This document shows, piece by piece, positions 35,963-45,385 of a stretch of 48,647 nucleotides of DNA. A program made the translations under genes and the position numbers. Source of the DNA: Palleronia marisminoris. Lineage in GTDB: Bacteria; Pseudomonadota; Alphaproteobacteria; Rhodobacterales; Rhodobacteraceae. The notes below the pieces were generated by a model. That model was not told the origin of the DNA and did not search any database. It was given only the letters and a program-made list of their open reading frames with translations. The first letter of the stretch is position 1. Every line of letters begins with the position of its first letter. The stretch spans positions 1 to 48,647 of the forward strand of contig NZ_FWFV01000018.1 of assembly GCF_900172315.1 (NCBI RefSeq), read 5' to 3'.

Positions 35963-36661
35963 TCAAAGCGAAACTGCCTCCAGAAGGCTTTCGCGTTTTA
36001 TCTCGCCCTTGGCGGCAATGTAACTGACCTGCCCGCCAGTCAACACCGAGACCCGGTCAGCAAGCCCCACGGCGAAGTCGAAATATTGCTCCACCAGAAC
36101 GATCGCGATCTCTCCCTCATCGCGCAGGGTCGAAATGACATGACCGATCTCCTTGATGATCGACGGCTGAATGCCCTCGGTCGGCTCGTCCAGAAGGAGG
36201 ACACGGGGTCTGGTGACCAAGGCGCGGGCAATTGCCAACTGCTGCTGCTGTCCGCCGGACAGATCGCCGCCACGGCGGTTGCGCATCTGCGCCAGAACCG
36301 GGAACAGGTCGTAGATCCGGTCGGGCACCGATCGTGCGCCGCGGCCGAGGCAGGCAAAGCCGGTCTGCAGATTCTCGGTCACGCTCATCAGCGGGAACAC
36401 TTCGCGCCCCTGCGGCACATAGGCGATGCCCGCCCGCGCGGCCTGAACCGCATCGGGATGCCCCAGATCCTGACTATTCACGACGATCCGCCCCTCACGA
36501 AAGGGATGGCGCCCAGCGATCGCCTTCAGCAACGAGGTCTTGCCCACCCCGTTCATCCCCATTACCGCCGTCACCTCGCCGGCGCGCGCCGAAAGGTCCA
36601 CGCCATGCAACACCTGGCTTTGCCCATAGCGCAGCGTCAGTCCCTGAACATCCAGCATCAT
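35963..36661 (-). CDS. urtE: urea ABC transporter ATPase UrtE
   Basis: 232 residues. Walker A GMNGVGKTS, Q-loop YVPQGREVFPLMSV, signature LSGGQQQQLAIARALV, Walker B VLLLDEPTEGIQPSII and H-loop EQY are intact. The 'EGIQPSII' ending is typical of UrtE rather than LivF. The start overlaps no gene but follows the urtD stop directly (TGAATG). It is the last cistron; the IS6 remnant lies beyond. Confidence 0.9.
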   Translation of the reverse strand: MMLDVQGLTLRYGQSQVLHGVDLSARAGEVTAVMGMNGVGKTSLLKAIAGRHPFREGRIVVNSQDLGHPDAVQAARAGIAYVPQGREVFPLMSVTENLQTGFACLGRGARSVPDRIYDLFPVLAQMRNRRGGDLSGGQQQQLAIARALVTRPRVLLLDEPTEGIQPSIIKEIGHVISTLRDEGEIAIVLVEQYFDFAVGLADRVSVLTGGQVSYIAAKGEIKRESLLEAVSL

Positions 36662-37393
36662 TCAGCGCCCCAGATAGACATCGATCACGTCCCGGTTCTT
36701 GGTCACGTGGTCCAGCGAGCCCTCGGCCAGAACCCGACCCTCGTGCAGGACCGTCACCTTGCAATCGAGGCGGCGGACGAACTCCATGTCATGCTCGACC
36801 ACGATCACCGCGCGCGTCTTCGCCAGTCGCTTCAACAGGTCGGCCGTGTGGCCGCGCTCGGCCGGAGTCATGCCGGCGGCGGGCTCGTCCACCAACAGCA
36901 GGCGCGGCTCCTGCGCCAGAAGCATCCCGATCTCGAGCCACTGCTTCTGGCCGTGGCTTAACTCGCCGGCCTTGCGCATCAGGTGATCGGCAAGCGAGAT
37001 CTCGTCCGCCAGTTCGGCGATGCGGCCGGCGTTGTCGGCGCGGCGAAACAGCACCCGGAACGGGTCGCGCCGGGCCTTCAGCGCCATGGCGAGGTTCTCG
37101 CGCACGGTCTGATCCTCGAACACCGTCGGCTTCTGGAACTTCCGCCCGATACCGGCCCGCGCGATGGCGCTTTCGCTCATGCCGATGAGGTCGCGGTTAT
37201 CCTCGCCCCAGACGACTCGGCCGGAATCGGGTCGGGTCTTGCCCGTGACGATGTCCATGAAGGTTGTCTTGCCCGCCCCGTTCGGTCCGATGATCGCCCG
37301 CAACTCGGGCTCGCCCATGCTCAGCGACAGGCTGTTGATGGCACGGAACCCGTCGAAGGTCACCGAGATGCCGTCCACTTCCAGAAGCGTCAT
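36662..37393 (-). CDS. urtD: urea ABC transporter ATPase UrtD
   Basis: 243 residues. Walker A GPNGAGKTT, signature LSHGQKQWLEIGMLL and Walker B LLLVDEPAAGMTPAE are intact. The KQWLEIGMLL track is typical of UrtD. It overlaps urtC by four bases (ATGA). With UrtE it powers the UrtB/UrtC channel. Confidence 0.92.
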   Translation of the reverse strand: MTLLEVDGISVTFDGFRAINSLSLSMGEPELRAIIGPNGAGKTTFMDIVTGKTRPDSGRVVWGEDNRDLIGMSESAIARAGIGRKFQKPTVFEDQTVRENLAMALKARRDPFRVLFRRADNAGRIAELADEISLADHLMRKAGELSHGQKQWLEIGMLLAQEPRLLLVDEPAAGMTPAERGHTADLLKRLAKTRAVIVVEHDMEFVRRLDCKVTVLHEGRVLAEGSLDHVTKNRDVIDVYLGR

Positions 37394-38634
37394 TCCGCGC
37401 CCTCCTCGGCCCGCTTGGCCCCCTTGTCGGGGCCGTAGTCACCCTGCCGGTCGGGCCTGCGCCGATCCGCGATCAGGTCGACCAGCCCGCCGATCCCTTT
37501 CGGCGCGAACAGCGTGACCGCGACGAAGCTGAGCCCCAGAAGCACCAGCCACCAATCCGTCCATTGCAGGCTGTAGCCGCCCAGCGCGATTGCGGGCGCG
37601 CCGCCGCCGGTAAACCAGCTTGAAAGCAGCGAGACGAACGCGGCGCCGATCACTGCGCCGTAGAGCCGCCCGCGCCCACCGATGGCAACCCAGACCGCGA
37701 GGTAGATCGACGCGATCGGCGCGATCTCGTTCGGGTTGATGATGCCGGCCTGCGGGTAGTAGAGCGCGCCGGCGATCCCCGTGACAACGGCCGTCAGGAC
37801 GAAGGCGAAGAGCTTGAAGCTTTCGACATGGTAGCCGAGGAACCGAACCCGCGCCTCGTCGTCCCGCACCGCCCGCAGGACCGACCCCATCCGTCCCGAA
37901 ACCACCCAGGCGAAGAGCAAATAGCCCAGCGCCAGCGCCACGGCAGAGGCCCAGAAGAACCCCAGGCTCAGCGCCGCCTGCGAGGTGTTCTCGAACCCGG
38001 GGATGTTCTGCAGTCCCGACAGGCCGTTATTGCCCCGAAGGCCGCTGTCGTTCTGGAAGAGGTACAGCGCCAGCGCCAGCGTCATCGCCTGGGTCAGGAT
38101 CGACAGGTAGACCCCGGTTACCCGGCTGCGGAACGCGAGCCACCCGAAGACAAGCGCCAGCATGCCCGGCACCAGCACCACCATCATCAGCTGCAGGAAC
38201 AAGCTGTCCGCGAACATCCAGATCAGCGGGAAGTCCGACGACCCGACCACCCCGAAGATCTGGCTGCCGATGGCGTCACGAAGCTCGCCCGGCGTAGGCG
38301 GCAGCGGCTGGGACGCGAGACTTTGGACCACCAGCCCCTCGGTCCGGGCATACATCAGCCACATGCCGATCGCGTAGCCCCCAAGGCCGAAGAAGGCCAT
38401 GTGCCCGAGGCTCAGGATGCCGGTATAGCCCCACACCACGTCCATTGCGACGGCGGCGAGGCAGAGGCACAGCGTTTTGCCCAACGTCTTCACGAACGAG
38501 GTCGAGATCGCCCCCTGCTCGGCCAGCACGGTGACGGTGACCGCGAAGACGGCGAGCGCGGCAAGGAACCCGAAGGTCGAGGTCTGGCGCACCGGCGGCG
38601 TCCGGTGCGGCAGGGTCATGGTGGCATCGGTCAT
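37390..38634 (-). CDS. urtC: urea ABC transporter permease UrtC
   Basis: 414 residues with about ten TM helices and the UrtC features MDVVWGYTGILSLGHMAFFGLGGYAIGMWLM, LIWMFADSLFLQ and VLRAVRDDEARVRFLGYHVESFK. The extra ~40-residue periplasmic loop (~115-155) separates UrtC from LivM. It pairs with UrtB. The 31-nt gap to urtB holds no structure I can see. Confidence 0.92.
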   Translation of the reverse strand: MTDATMTLPHRTPPVRQTSTFGFLAALAVFAVTVTVLAEQGAISTSFVKTLGKTLCLCLAAVAMDVVWGYTGILSLGHMAFFGLGGYAIGMWLMYARTEGLVVQSLASQPLPPTPGELRDAIGSQIFGVVGSSDFPLIWMFADSLFLQLMMVVLVPGMLALVFGWLAFRSRVTGVYLSILTQAMTLALALYLFQNDSGLRGNNGLSGLQNIPGFENTSQAALSLGFFWASAVALALGYLLFAWVVSGRMGSVLRAVRDDEARVRFLGYHVESFKLFAFVLTAVVTGIAGALYYPQAGIINPNEIAPIASIYLAVWVAIGGRGRLYGAVIGAAFVSLLSSWFTGGGAPAIALGGYSLQWTDWWLVLLGLSFVAVTLFAPKGIGGLVDLIADRRRPDRQGDYGPDKGAKRAEEGAE

Positions 38635-38665
38635 GGCGCGGGCCTTTCGATGGTGCGCATGGCCG

Positions 38666-40606
38666 TCACGCTTCGGCCGCGCGGCCGCGCAGGGCGACGA
38701 TGCCCCTCGGCCGGAACTGAATGAAGATGATGATGAAGAGGATCATGTAGGTCTGCGCGGCCAACGTGTTCGAGGGGTTCATGCTCTCGATCGACTTCTG
38801 CAGCACGCCGATCAGCCCTGCCCCGGCAAGCGTGCCCCAGACATTGCCGACGCCGCCGACGACGACCGTCATGAAGCTCTGCACGATGTAGTTGGCGCCC
38901 ATTTCCGAGGTCACCTGCGCGTAAAGCCCGATGGCCACGCCGGCGATTCCCGCGATGCCCGACCCCAGCCCGAAGGTCGCCATGTTGATCTTGTCGGGGT
39001 CGATCCCCATCGAGGCCGCCATACCCCGGTTCTGCGTGACCGCGCGAACCTCCAGCCCCAGTCGTGTGCGCCGCAGGATGAACAGCAGAAGCGCCAGGAA
39101 CAGTCCGGCAAGGACGAAGATCGCGATGCGGATATAGCTGATCGCCACCAGCTCGTTGAACACCAGTTGCCCGCTCAGCCAGTCGGGCGCTGTCAACGGG
39201 CGCGCCTGCGTGCCGAAGATGTTCTTGGCAAGCTGCTGCAGCGCGATTGATATGCCGAAGGTCGCCAGCAGCGTCTCGAGCGGACGATGATAGAGATGGC
39301 GGATCACCAGACGCTCCATCGCGATTCCGGCCGCGCCCGCAACCACGAAAGCCAGCGGCAGCGCGATGATCAGCGACAGCGTGTAGTCCGGAACGATCTG
39401 CTGGACGACATAGCCGGTATAGGCGCCCATCATGATGAACTCGCCATGGGCCATGTTGATGACCCCCATGACGCCGAAGGTGATGGCCAGCCCGATCGCG
39501 GCGAGGAAGTAGATCGAGGCCAGCGACAGCGCGTCGAGCGCCAGATCCGCCGTCTTGTTCAGCGACACCTGCGTATCGACGGATCGAAGCGTTGCACGGG
39601 CGGCGTCGGTGACGAGCGGGTCATCCTCGTCGTAGACGGCGTAGAAAACGTGCGACTCCAGCGCGGCGTCGATCTGTTCGTCGGGCACGAAGGGCGGGAC
39701 GGTGCCGGCCTCGGCCAGGCGTTCGTAGGCATCGCGGCGCGCGGCGTCGGTGTTCATTTCGGCCACCGGGACGCCGGCGATCGCGCCGTCCTCGATATTG
39801 GCGATCAGCGCGTCGCGGATGGCAGCGGGAGAGACTGGCGCGGGGGCCAGCCCCTCGTCCACCAGCCGACCGTAGGCTTCGGCGCGGGTGATCTCGTCAC
39901 CCGGCGTATAGACCTGCGCCACGTTCCCGTCGGGCTCGCCGGTGCCGATTTGGTCGGAGGTGGTCAGAACCTGGCTCAACGCCGCCCGCGCGTCGGGGGT
40001 GATGCGGCCGCTCAGGCGCTCGATCGCGGTGATGCGCGCCTCGGTCGTGTCGCCGTAGCGGGCCGTCAGAATGTTCAGAAGCCGCTCCTTGTCAGCGCGG
40101 ATCACCTCGTCCTCCTCGTCCTCGACAGAGGCGGCGAGGGGCGCGATCTGGTCCGCGTCGGGCTGCCGGGCGATGGCGTCGAGCGCGGCGCGGCGGTTCG
40201 CCGGCGCCGGGTCTGACAGCTGGAAGCGCACGAGGGCCGCAGCGATCTCGCGCCGGACGCCGCCATTCGGGCGCACCTCGGTCAGTGCCGGGGCCGCGAC
40301 GGTGCTCTCGGCCCCGGTATCGAGGTCGCGGATGGTGGCCTGTCCGTCAGCATCATCCACCAGCGCATAGAACCGGCCGTCCTCGGCGTTCAGCACGATC
40401 TCGCGGTCCTGCCAATGCGTCAGGAACACCGGCACCACGGGCATCTCCGCGGCAATCAGATCCTCGATGACCACGCCGACCGTCTGGCGGCCGGGGTTCT
40501 CGACCTCTTCGGTGTGAAGCTGGAGGATCGTCTGAAGGTCCTGCGCGCGACCGGGGGTCGGAAGCAGGGTCAGGACCCCGAGGGCGAGGATCAGGATGCG
40601 GAGCAT
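38666..40606 (-). CDS. urtB: urea ABC transporter permease UrtB, with the long N-terminal domain
   Basis: 646 residues from the ATG at 40606. A signal-like N-terminus (PTPGRAQ) is followed by ~320 residues of soluble domain rich in Asp, Glu and Ala (HEAT-like helical repeats), then the permease proper from ~345 on: LALDALSLASIYFLAAIGLAITFGVMGVINMAHGEFIMMGAY, RHLYHRPLETLLATFGIS and VQSFMTVVVGGVGNVWGTLAGA. The long extracytoplasmic domain is usual in UrtB of Proteobacteria. Confidence 0.92.
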   Translation of the reverse strand: MLRILILALGVLTLLPTPGRAQDLQTILQLHTEEVENPGRQTVGVVIEDLIAAEMPVVPVFLTHWQDREIVLNAEDGRFYALVDDADGQATIRDLDTGAESTVAAPALTEVRPNGGVRREIAAALVRFQLSDPAPANRRAALDAIARQPDADQIAPLAASVEDEEDEVIRADKERLLNILTARYGDTTEARITAIERLSGRITPDARAALSQVLTTSDQIGTGEPDGNVAQVYTPGDEITRAEAYGRLVDEGLAPAPVSPAAIRDALIANIEDGAIAGVPVAEMNTDAARRDAYERLAEAGTVPPFVPDEQIDAALESHVFYAVYDEDDPLVTDAARATLRSVDTQVSLNKTADLALDALSLASIYFLAAIGLAITFGVMGVINMAHGEFIMMGAYTGYVVQQIVPDYTLSLIIALPLAFVVAGAAGIAMERLVIRHLYHRPLETLLATFGISIALQQLAKNIFGTQARPLTAPDWLSGQLVFNELVAISYIRIAIFVLAGLFLALLLFILRRTRLGLEVRAVTQNRGMAASMGIDPDKINMATFGLGSGIAGIAGVAIGLYAQVTSEMGANYIVQSFMTVVVGGVGNVWGTLAGAGLIGVLQKSIESMNPSNTLAAQTYMILFIIIFIQFRPRGIVALRGRAAEA

Positions 40607-40637
40607 GGGCGCCTGCGGACGTGAGGGGATGTGGAAC

Positions 40638-40660
40638 GGGCGCCGTCCGATGCGGCGCCC
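40638..40660 (-). promoter_or_regulatory. intercistronic hairpin between urtA and urtB
   Basis: Perfect 8-bp stem GGGCGCCG ... CGGCGCCC with a 7-nt loop, 8 nt beyond the urtA stop. No T-run follows. It probably protects urtA mRNA or gives partial termination so that the binding protein is made in excess. Confidence 0.65.
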
Positions 40661-40668
40661 GCAGGTCT

Positions 40669-41955
40669 TCAGTAGTTCGAGGTCTGCTGGACGCAGGTCT
40701 CGGTCTCGGTGTTGTACATGCCGCAATCGAGCTCCTGCCAATCCGAGGTCAGCTTGGCCGAGTCGGGTAGGAAGTCCGTCCAGGCGTCGCCCGCGACGGG
40801 ATCGGTCTGGCTGATGATGTCGAACTGGCCGTCCTCGCGGATTTCGCCGATCAGCACGGGCTTCGACAGGTGGTGGTTCGCGTTCATCACCGCGGTACCG
40901 CCGGTCAGGTTCGGGTGCTCCTGCCCCCACATCGCCTCGCGCACCGCGTCCACATCGGTGGTGCCGGCCTGTTCGACGGCGTTCACCCACATGTTGAAGC
41001 CGATGTAATGGGCCTCCATCGGGTCGTTCGTCACGCGGTCCTCGTTGCCGATGAACTCGTGCCAGGCGGCGATGAACTCTTCGTTCGCGGGCGTGTCGGC
41101 GGACATGAAGTAGTTCCACGCGGCGAGGTGTCCGACGAGGTTCGAGGTGTCGAGGCCCGACAGCTCTTCCTCACCGACCGAGAAGGCGACGACGGGAATG
41201 TCATCGGCGCTGACGTCCTGCGCAGCCAGTTCCTTGTAGAAGCCCACGTTGGCGTCACCGTTGATGGTCGAGATCACGCCGACCTGCGATCCGTCCGATC
41301 CGTGCTCGATCACGTCCGACACGATCGTGGACCAGTCCGAATGGCCGAAGGGGGTGTAGTTGACGAAGATATCCTCTGCCGCGATGCCCTTGTCCTTGAG
41401 GTACTGCTCTAGGATCTGGTTCGTGGTGCGCGGATAGACGTAGTCGGTGCCCAGAAGGGCGAATTTCTCGACGCCCAGCTCGTCGATGAAATAGTCCACC
41501 GCCGGGATCGCCTGCTGGTTGGGCGCGGCACCGGTGTAGAACACGTTCTTCGAGGATTCCTCGCCCTCGTACTGGACGGGGTAGAACATCAGGCCGTTCA
41601 GTTCTTCCAGCACCGGCAGGACCGACTTGCGGCTGACGCTGGTCCAGCTGCCGAAGATCACGTCGACGTCGTTCACGGTCAGAAGCTCGCGCGCCTTTTC
41701 GGCGAACAGCGGCCAGTCCGAGGCCGGATCGACCACGACGGGTTCGATCTGGCAGCCCAGAAGGCCGCCATCCTCGTTTTGCTGCTCGATGAGCATCAGC
41801 ATGGCGTCCTTCAGCGTCGTCTCGGAGATGGCCATGGTGCCGGACAGCGAATGGAGGACGCCGACCTTGATCGGGCAGTCAGCCTCTTGTGCTGCGGCGG
41901 GCAGCGCCAGCGCGGCAAGAGCGGTGGAGAGGAGCGTGCTTCGGACGGACATCAT
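40669..41955 (-). CDS. urtA: urea-binding protein UrtA
   Basis: 428 residues with a signal peptide ending near residue 22 (LPAAAQEA). The features IKVGVLHSLSGTMAISETTLKDAMLMLIE, GSWTSVSRKSVLPVLEE, LMFYPVQYEGEESSKNV, FALLGTDYVYPRTTN and THE-type tail MNANHHLSKPV are those of UrtA, the periplasmic urea receptor. A second ATG one codon in may be the true start. It is first in urtABCDE; no urease gene lies in the window. Confidence 0.93.
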   Translation of the reverse strand: MMSVRSTLLSTALAALALPAAAQEADCPIKVGVLHSLSGTMAISETTLKDAMLMLIEQQNEDGGLLGCQIEPVVVDPASDWPLFAEKARELLTVNDVDVIFGSWTSVSRKSVLPVLEELNGLMFYPVQYEGEESSKNVFYTGAAPNQQAIPAVDYFIDELGVEKFALLGTDYVYPRTTNQILEQYLKDKGIAAEDIFVNYTPFGHSDWSTIVSDVIEHGSDGSQVGVISTINGDANVGFYKELAAQDVSADDIPVVAFSVGEEELSGLDTSNLVGHLAAWNYFMSADTPANEEFIAAWHEFIGNEDRVTNDPMEAHYIGFNMWVNAVEQAGTTDVDAVREAMWGQEHPNLTGGTAVMNANHHLSKPVLIGEIREDGQFDIISQTDPVAGDAWTDFLPDSAKLTSDWQELDCGMYNTETETCVQQTSNY

Positions 41956-42563
41956 GTTCCCTCGGATCGGCGCGGGGAACGGCGCGGCACGTTAGGCACG
42001 GCCGAGACAGTTGCCCCCGGGCAGGTTAAGCAGGTGCGGCGTCACGCTCGCTTTGGAGGCCTGGCGCTGCCGCACGGGTTCGGCCGGGTCTTTGACCGGC
42101 TTGGGCAAAGACTTCCTTCAAGGCGACGCAGTCGTCATCCTCTCACCTACCCCCCCGTGGTGATTCATCGGCATACGCCTGACATCGCAGCACGGAAAAG
42201 GTGCATCAGCGTAAATCCTGTGCGATCCGGAAAAGAGACAAGACCAGTCCGGTCGATCAACCCGCGACCAGCGCCGATCGACCAGCAACGGCAACGTCTT
42301 GTGAGCGGGGCATTGGCCGGGGCATTGGCGCCCACATTCTCGTCTCGGGCTCGGCGGCCGCAGCCTTCGAACCGGCGACCTCTTTGCTGGCACACGCGGT
42401 CTGTGCCTGCTCAAAGCCGCACAACGGGCCGTGCCGAGGAACTAGGGGAACAAAGAATACACCGAGCTTACTCCGAAATCGCCGTGGGCAGCCCCATTGC
42501 CGGTGACCACGCCCATGCCGCTCGGATCGCCACACGTCTGCCGCGCTGCGCGCCTCATCTTAC
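41956..42563. other. upstream of urtA: no gene seen
   Basis: About 600 bases with only short overlapping frames. It should hold the urt promoter close to 41960-42050, but I could not place boxes with confidence. The minus-strand piece near 42360-42390 (AGAGGTCGCCGGTTCGAA) looks like a tRNA T-arm, but no tRNA fold could be drawn around it. Confidence 0.5.
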
Positions 42564-42764
42564 TCATGCTACAATATCGCCGACCGACAGATCGAAGGCC
42601 TGCTCGAACGAGCCTGCCGCCCGCCCTTGTTCGGTTTCCGCCAGAAACCAATCCGCCGACAGTTCCCTCAACAGCCTGAACCGAAGCCGCACGGAATCGA
42701 CCTCGGGGTCGGCGTGTTGCGCACCATAGTGCGCCACAACAGATAACCGCGACATTCGCGGCAC
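42564..42764 (-). CDS. possible small hypothetical protein or gene fragment
   Basis: 66 codons with coding-like composition (VDSVRLRFRLLRELSADWFLAE and a hydrophobic-acidic end LSVGDIVA). No family recognised and no clear ribosome site. Its neighbours are decayed, so it may be the end of a lost gene. Confidence 0.3.
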   Translation of the reverse strand: MPRMSRLSVVAHYGAQHADPEVDSVRLRFRLLRELSADWFLAETEQGRAAGSFEQAFDLSVGDIVA

Positions 42765-42845
42765 TTCGGGTCGGCGTTGGTGCAGAACTCTCTTGCCATC
42801 GTTTCACGTCGCAAATCCATCCGGTTAGACGGTCGCATGAGCAAG

Positions 42846-42871
42846 CTGGCCTGCCCCCATCGGGTGGTCCG
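42846..42871 (-). repeat. terminal inverted repeat-like end of an IS3 element
   Basis: TGGCCTGCCCCCATCGGGTG and on resembles the end sequences of IS3-family elements in Alphaproteobacteria, and it lies just beyond the transposase stop. The partner repeat was not found, so the other end of the element is probably lost. Confidence 0.5.
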
Positions 42872-43092
42872 GTTTCAGTCTTGGTGCATGACGGGAGCCG
42901 GTGCCACGGCGGGCGCCGACGGGGGAGAAGTCCGGTTCCGCTTTGACGGCCAATAGATGGCCTCCGGCGCAGGCGGCCGGTAGCCCAGGGACGAGTGGGG
43001 CCGCGCTGTATCGTAATGGACGCGCCATGCCTCGATCACGACGCGAGCCTCAGCGAGGGAGTGGAAGATCTCGCCATCCAGCAGCTCGTCCG

Positions 43093-43132
43093 CTGCCCGG
43101 GAGGCGATTGCGGAGCAATCTGCCGAGAGGGG
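43093..43132 (+). repeat. ~40-nt palindromic insertion element, copy A
   Basis: It begins CTGCCCGGGAGGCGATTGC and ends GAGCAATCTGCCGAGAGGGG. The core GATTGC-GGA-GCAATC is a perfect 6-bp dyad; an outer stem CGGGA / TGCCG has one mismatch. It interrupts the IS3 transposase after codons for FNSKLR. Removing about 41 nt (43091-43131) restores the frame into DELLDGEIF. It is 38 of 40 identical to copy B. Confidence 0.8.
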
Positions 43133-43490
43133 CGAAGCTTCGAGTTGAAGCTTTCGCGGTAGCCGTTCTCCCAGGGACGACCGGGCTCGATGAACGCCGT
43201 CTTTGCTCTGACGGCAGCGATCCAGTTCCGAACAGCCTTGGCGATGAACTCCGGGCCGTCACCCGAGCGAACATGACCAGGCACACCTCGCAAGATGAAC
43301 AGGTCGGTCGAGGCACGTCGATCACCGCAGTCGAGTTCAGCTTCCGGTCGATCCTGATCGCACTCGCCATCGACCTCGGACCGATGGCGGACAATGGCTC
43401 GCAACTCCTGGGTGAACGCGTCGATCACGTTGAGCATGCGGAACTTTCTTCGATCATGGGTCCGGCTCTCGACGAAGTCGCAGGATCCCA

Positions 43491-43530
43491 CTGCCCGGCA
43501 GGCGATTGCAGAGCAATCTGCCGAGAGGGG
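43491..43530 (+). repeat. ~40-nt palindromic insertion element, copy B
   Basis: It reads CTGCCCGGCAGGCGATTGC at the start and GAGCAATCTGCCGAGAGGGG at the end. The core GATTGC-AGA-GCAATC and the outer CGGCA / TGCCG form a hairpin with a three-base bulge. It sits between the codons for PNHV and the following W/S/Y-DFV segment of the same transposase, with small changes at the right junction. Confidence 0.8.
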
Positions 43531-43787
43531 GACGTGGTTCGGCCGCTCCGGCCGCAGACGAATGCACGACCCGTCGTTCAGCCAGAGCCGAGCCTCGGGC
43601 CAGGTTCGGCTGGCGGAGAGGAAGTCCGCCACTTGCGGACTTCTTGGCATACTATCACACTGTTTTATATGATATTTTACAGTTCTGACCAGCCACTCAG
43701 GTAGCACAATGTGTAGCACTTTTGGCGGACTTGGTGCAAACTTACGAACTGCGCCACGGTATGGGTTCTCACCCAACGTTCCGCGCC

Positions 43788-45308
43788 TCACCAGCCGTCA
43801 AAGTCGCCGCTCATGATCGTACGATGACCGACGGAGAGTAGCCCTTCTGCGGCATTCCCATATGGCGCGGCGTCGACTCTGCTGCAGGCGCGGACGGCGA
43901 CATCCGCACATGTGTCATAACCAGCATCGGCAACCATCGGGTGCTGAGCCTCGTCTATGGCCCACGAGCCCATCAAGGGTAGCGGATCCCGCTGCGCCCA
44001 GCCAGCCAGCGATGCAGGGCCGCGACGACCTGCGCGCCCTCGCCGATGGCCGCGCCAACCCGCTTGACAGATCCGGCGCGAATATCTCACGCCGGGGATC
44101 GAGGTCTGGAGGGTGATGTCGGCAGCGGGTGGGTCGTGCGGCCAGGACTGGTGTGTCTCAATGAAACCTGCGGCGTCCCGCGCGACGCCACAGGATTGCA
44201 GCCAGCCGGATGCGGGGTCGGCGCCCGCGAAGACGAACAGGTGCCGCAGGGCGATGGCGCCCGTGTCGCCGTCGTCGCGCTTGCGCCAGCGAATCCCCGC
44301 GAGGGCGGCCTCGCCGAACAGGGCCACGACATCTGTGCTGGTCATCACCTCGACATTGCCAGCCGCGGCGATGCGGTCGACCAGGTAGCGCGACATCGAC
44401 TGCGCCAGCGCCGGGCCGCGCACGAACATGCGGACCTTTCGGACATGCGCCGCCAGGTGAACCACGGCCTGACCGGCCGAATTGCCGCCGCCGATCACGG
44501 CGACCTCCTCGCCCGCACAGAGCCTGATCTCGGCCGCCGCGGCCCAGTACCAGACGCCCGCCCCCTCGTATCTCGCCAGGTCCGGGATGCCGGGCCGCCG
44601 ATATTCGGCCCCGCTCGCGACCACAACTGACCGTGTCAGGAGGGGCGACGCCTCGTCTTCGAGAGACAGCTCCAGCAGGCCATCGGTGCGATCGCAGCCG
44701 AGGTTCGTCACGCGCGCGGGGATCATCATGTCGGCGCCGAACCTCTGCGCCTGGACGCTCGCGCGAGCGACGAGGGCGCCGCCCGAAATGCCGCTCGGGA
44801 AGCCCAGGTAGTTCTCGATCCGCATGCTCGCCCCGGCCTGCCCCCCGTAGGAACGGGCGTCCAGTACGGCTACCGACAGCCCCTCGGATGCGGCGTAGAC
44901 GGCGGTGGCAAGCCCTGCCGGGCCTGCTCCCACGATCGTAACATCGAAGACCTTCTCCGCACCCTCCGGGCGCCCCATTCCAAGGCTGCGGGCAAGAAAG
45001 GCCGGCGTCGGTGCAATGAGCACGACGCCGTCCGGGCAAACGACGAGCGGCCCCTCCGCATCTTGCTCGTGTCGGGCGACCAGCGCCGCGGCTTCGGGCG
45101 AGGTTGCGGGATCGAGGATGTGATGCGGGATCGCGTTGCGGCGCAGGAACTCGCCGAGCGTGGCCATGCCGCGGCTATCGGGATTGCCGACGAGGACCGG
45201 CCCCGCCGCGCCGCCTTCCATCAGCCCGACCTTGCGCAGGATCAGCGCCCGCACGACGCGTTCGCCCAAGTCCGCCTCGGCGACCAGTCTCACATTATTT
45301 TGCGCCAT
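43788..45308 (-). pseudogene. thioredoxin-reductase-like FAD oxidoreductase, frameshifted near its end
   Basis: From ATG 45308 an N-terminal ~115-residue thioredoxin-like region (VLVGNPDSRGMATLGEFL) is followed by FAD-binding GAGPAGLATAVYAASEGL, GGQAGASMRIENYLGFP and NAD-binding GGGNSAGQAVVHLA. The redox CxxC of true thioredoxin reductase is absent, as in this subfamily. After TLQTSIPGV the sequence lacks the conserved FAVGD(I/V) FAD motif and shifts frame: a deletion of about 11 nt near 44085. The true continuation (GSVKRVGAAIGEGAQVVAAL) is readable in the next frame and would stop at 43915-43917. The protein as encoded ends in ~105 unrelated residues. Confidence 0.8.
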
Positions 45309-45385
45309 ATTCCTTTGAGCAGTGGGCAATCTAAGTCGAGTATTGGCTGGGCAAACATGTAGTTCCGCCCGGAAGGAGACCCGAC

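Larger units (their letters stand above)
42875..43600 (-). pseudogene. IS3-family transposase (OrfB) remnant carrying two small insertions
   Basis: The order of motifs is LWLNDGSCIRLRPERPNHV, DFVESRTHDRRKFRMLNVID, LFILRGVPGHVRSGDGPEFIAKAV, AFIEPGRPWENGYRESFNSKLR, then in another frame DELLDGEIFHSLAEARVVIE and RPHSSLGYRPPAPEA, ending at a stop at 42875-42877. The N-terminal part is missing. A ~40-nt palindromic element has been inserted twice, once after 'PNHV' and once after 'FNSKLR'. In the middle the DNA reads with substitutions that make it inactive. Confidence 0.82.

Noticed and set aside
42350-42400. tRNA-like T-arm on the minus strand
   Set aside because: GGTTCGAA is present, but the flanks do not form a T-stem or acceptor stem and no anticodon arm can be drawn upstream.
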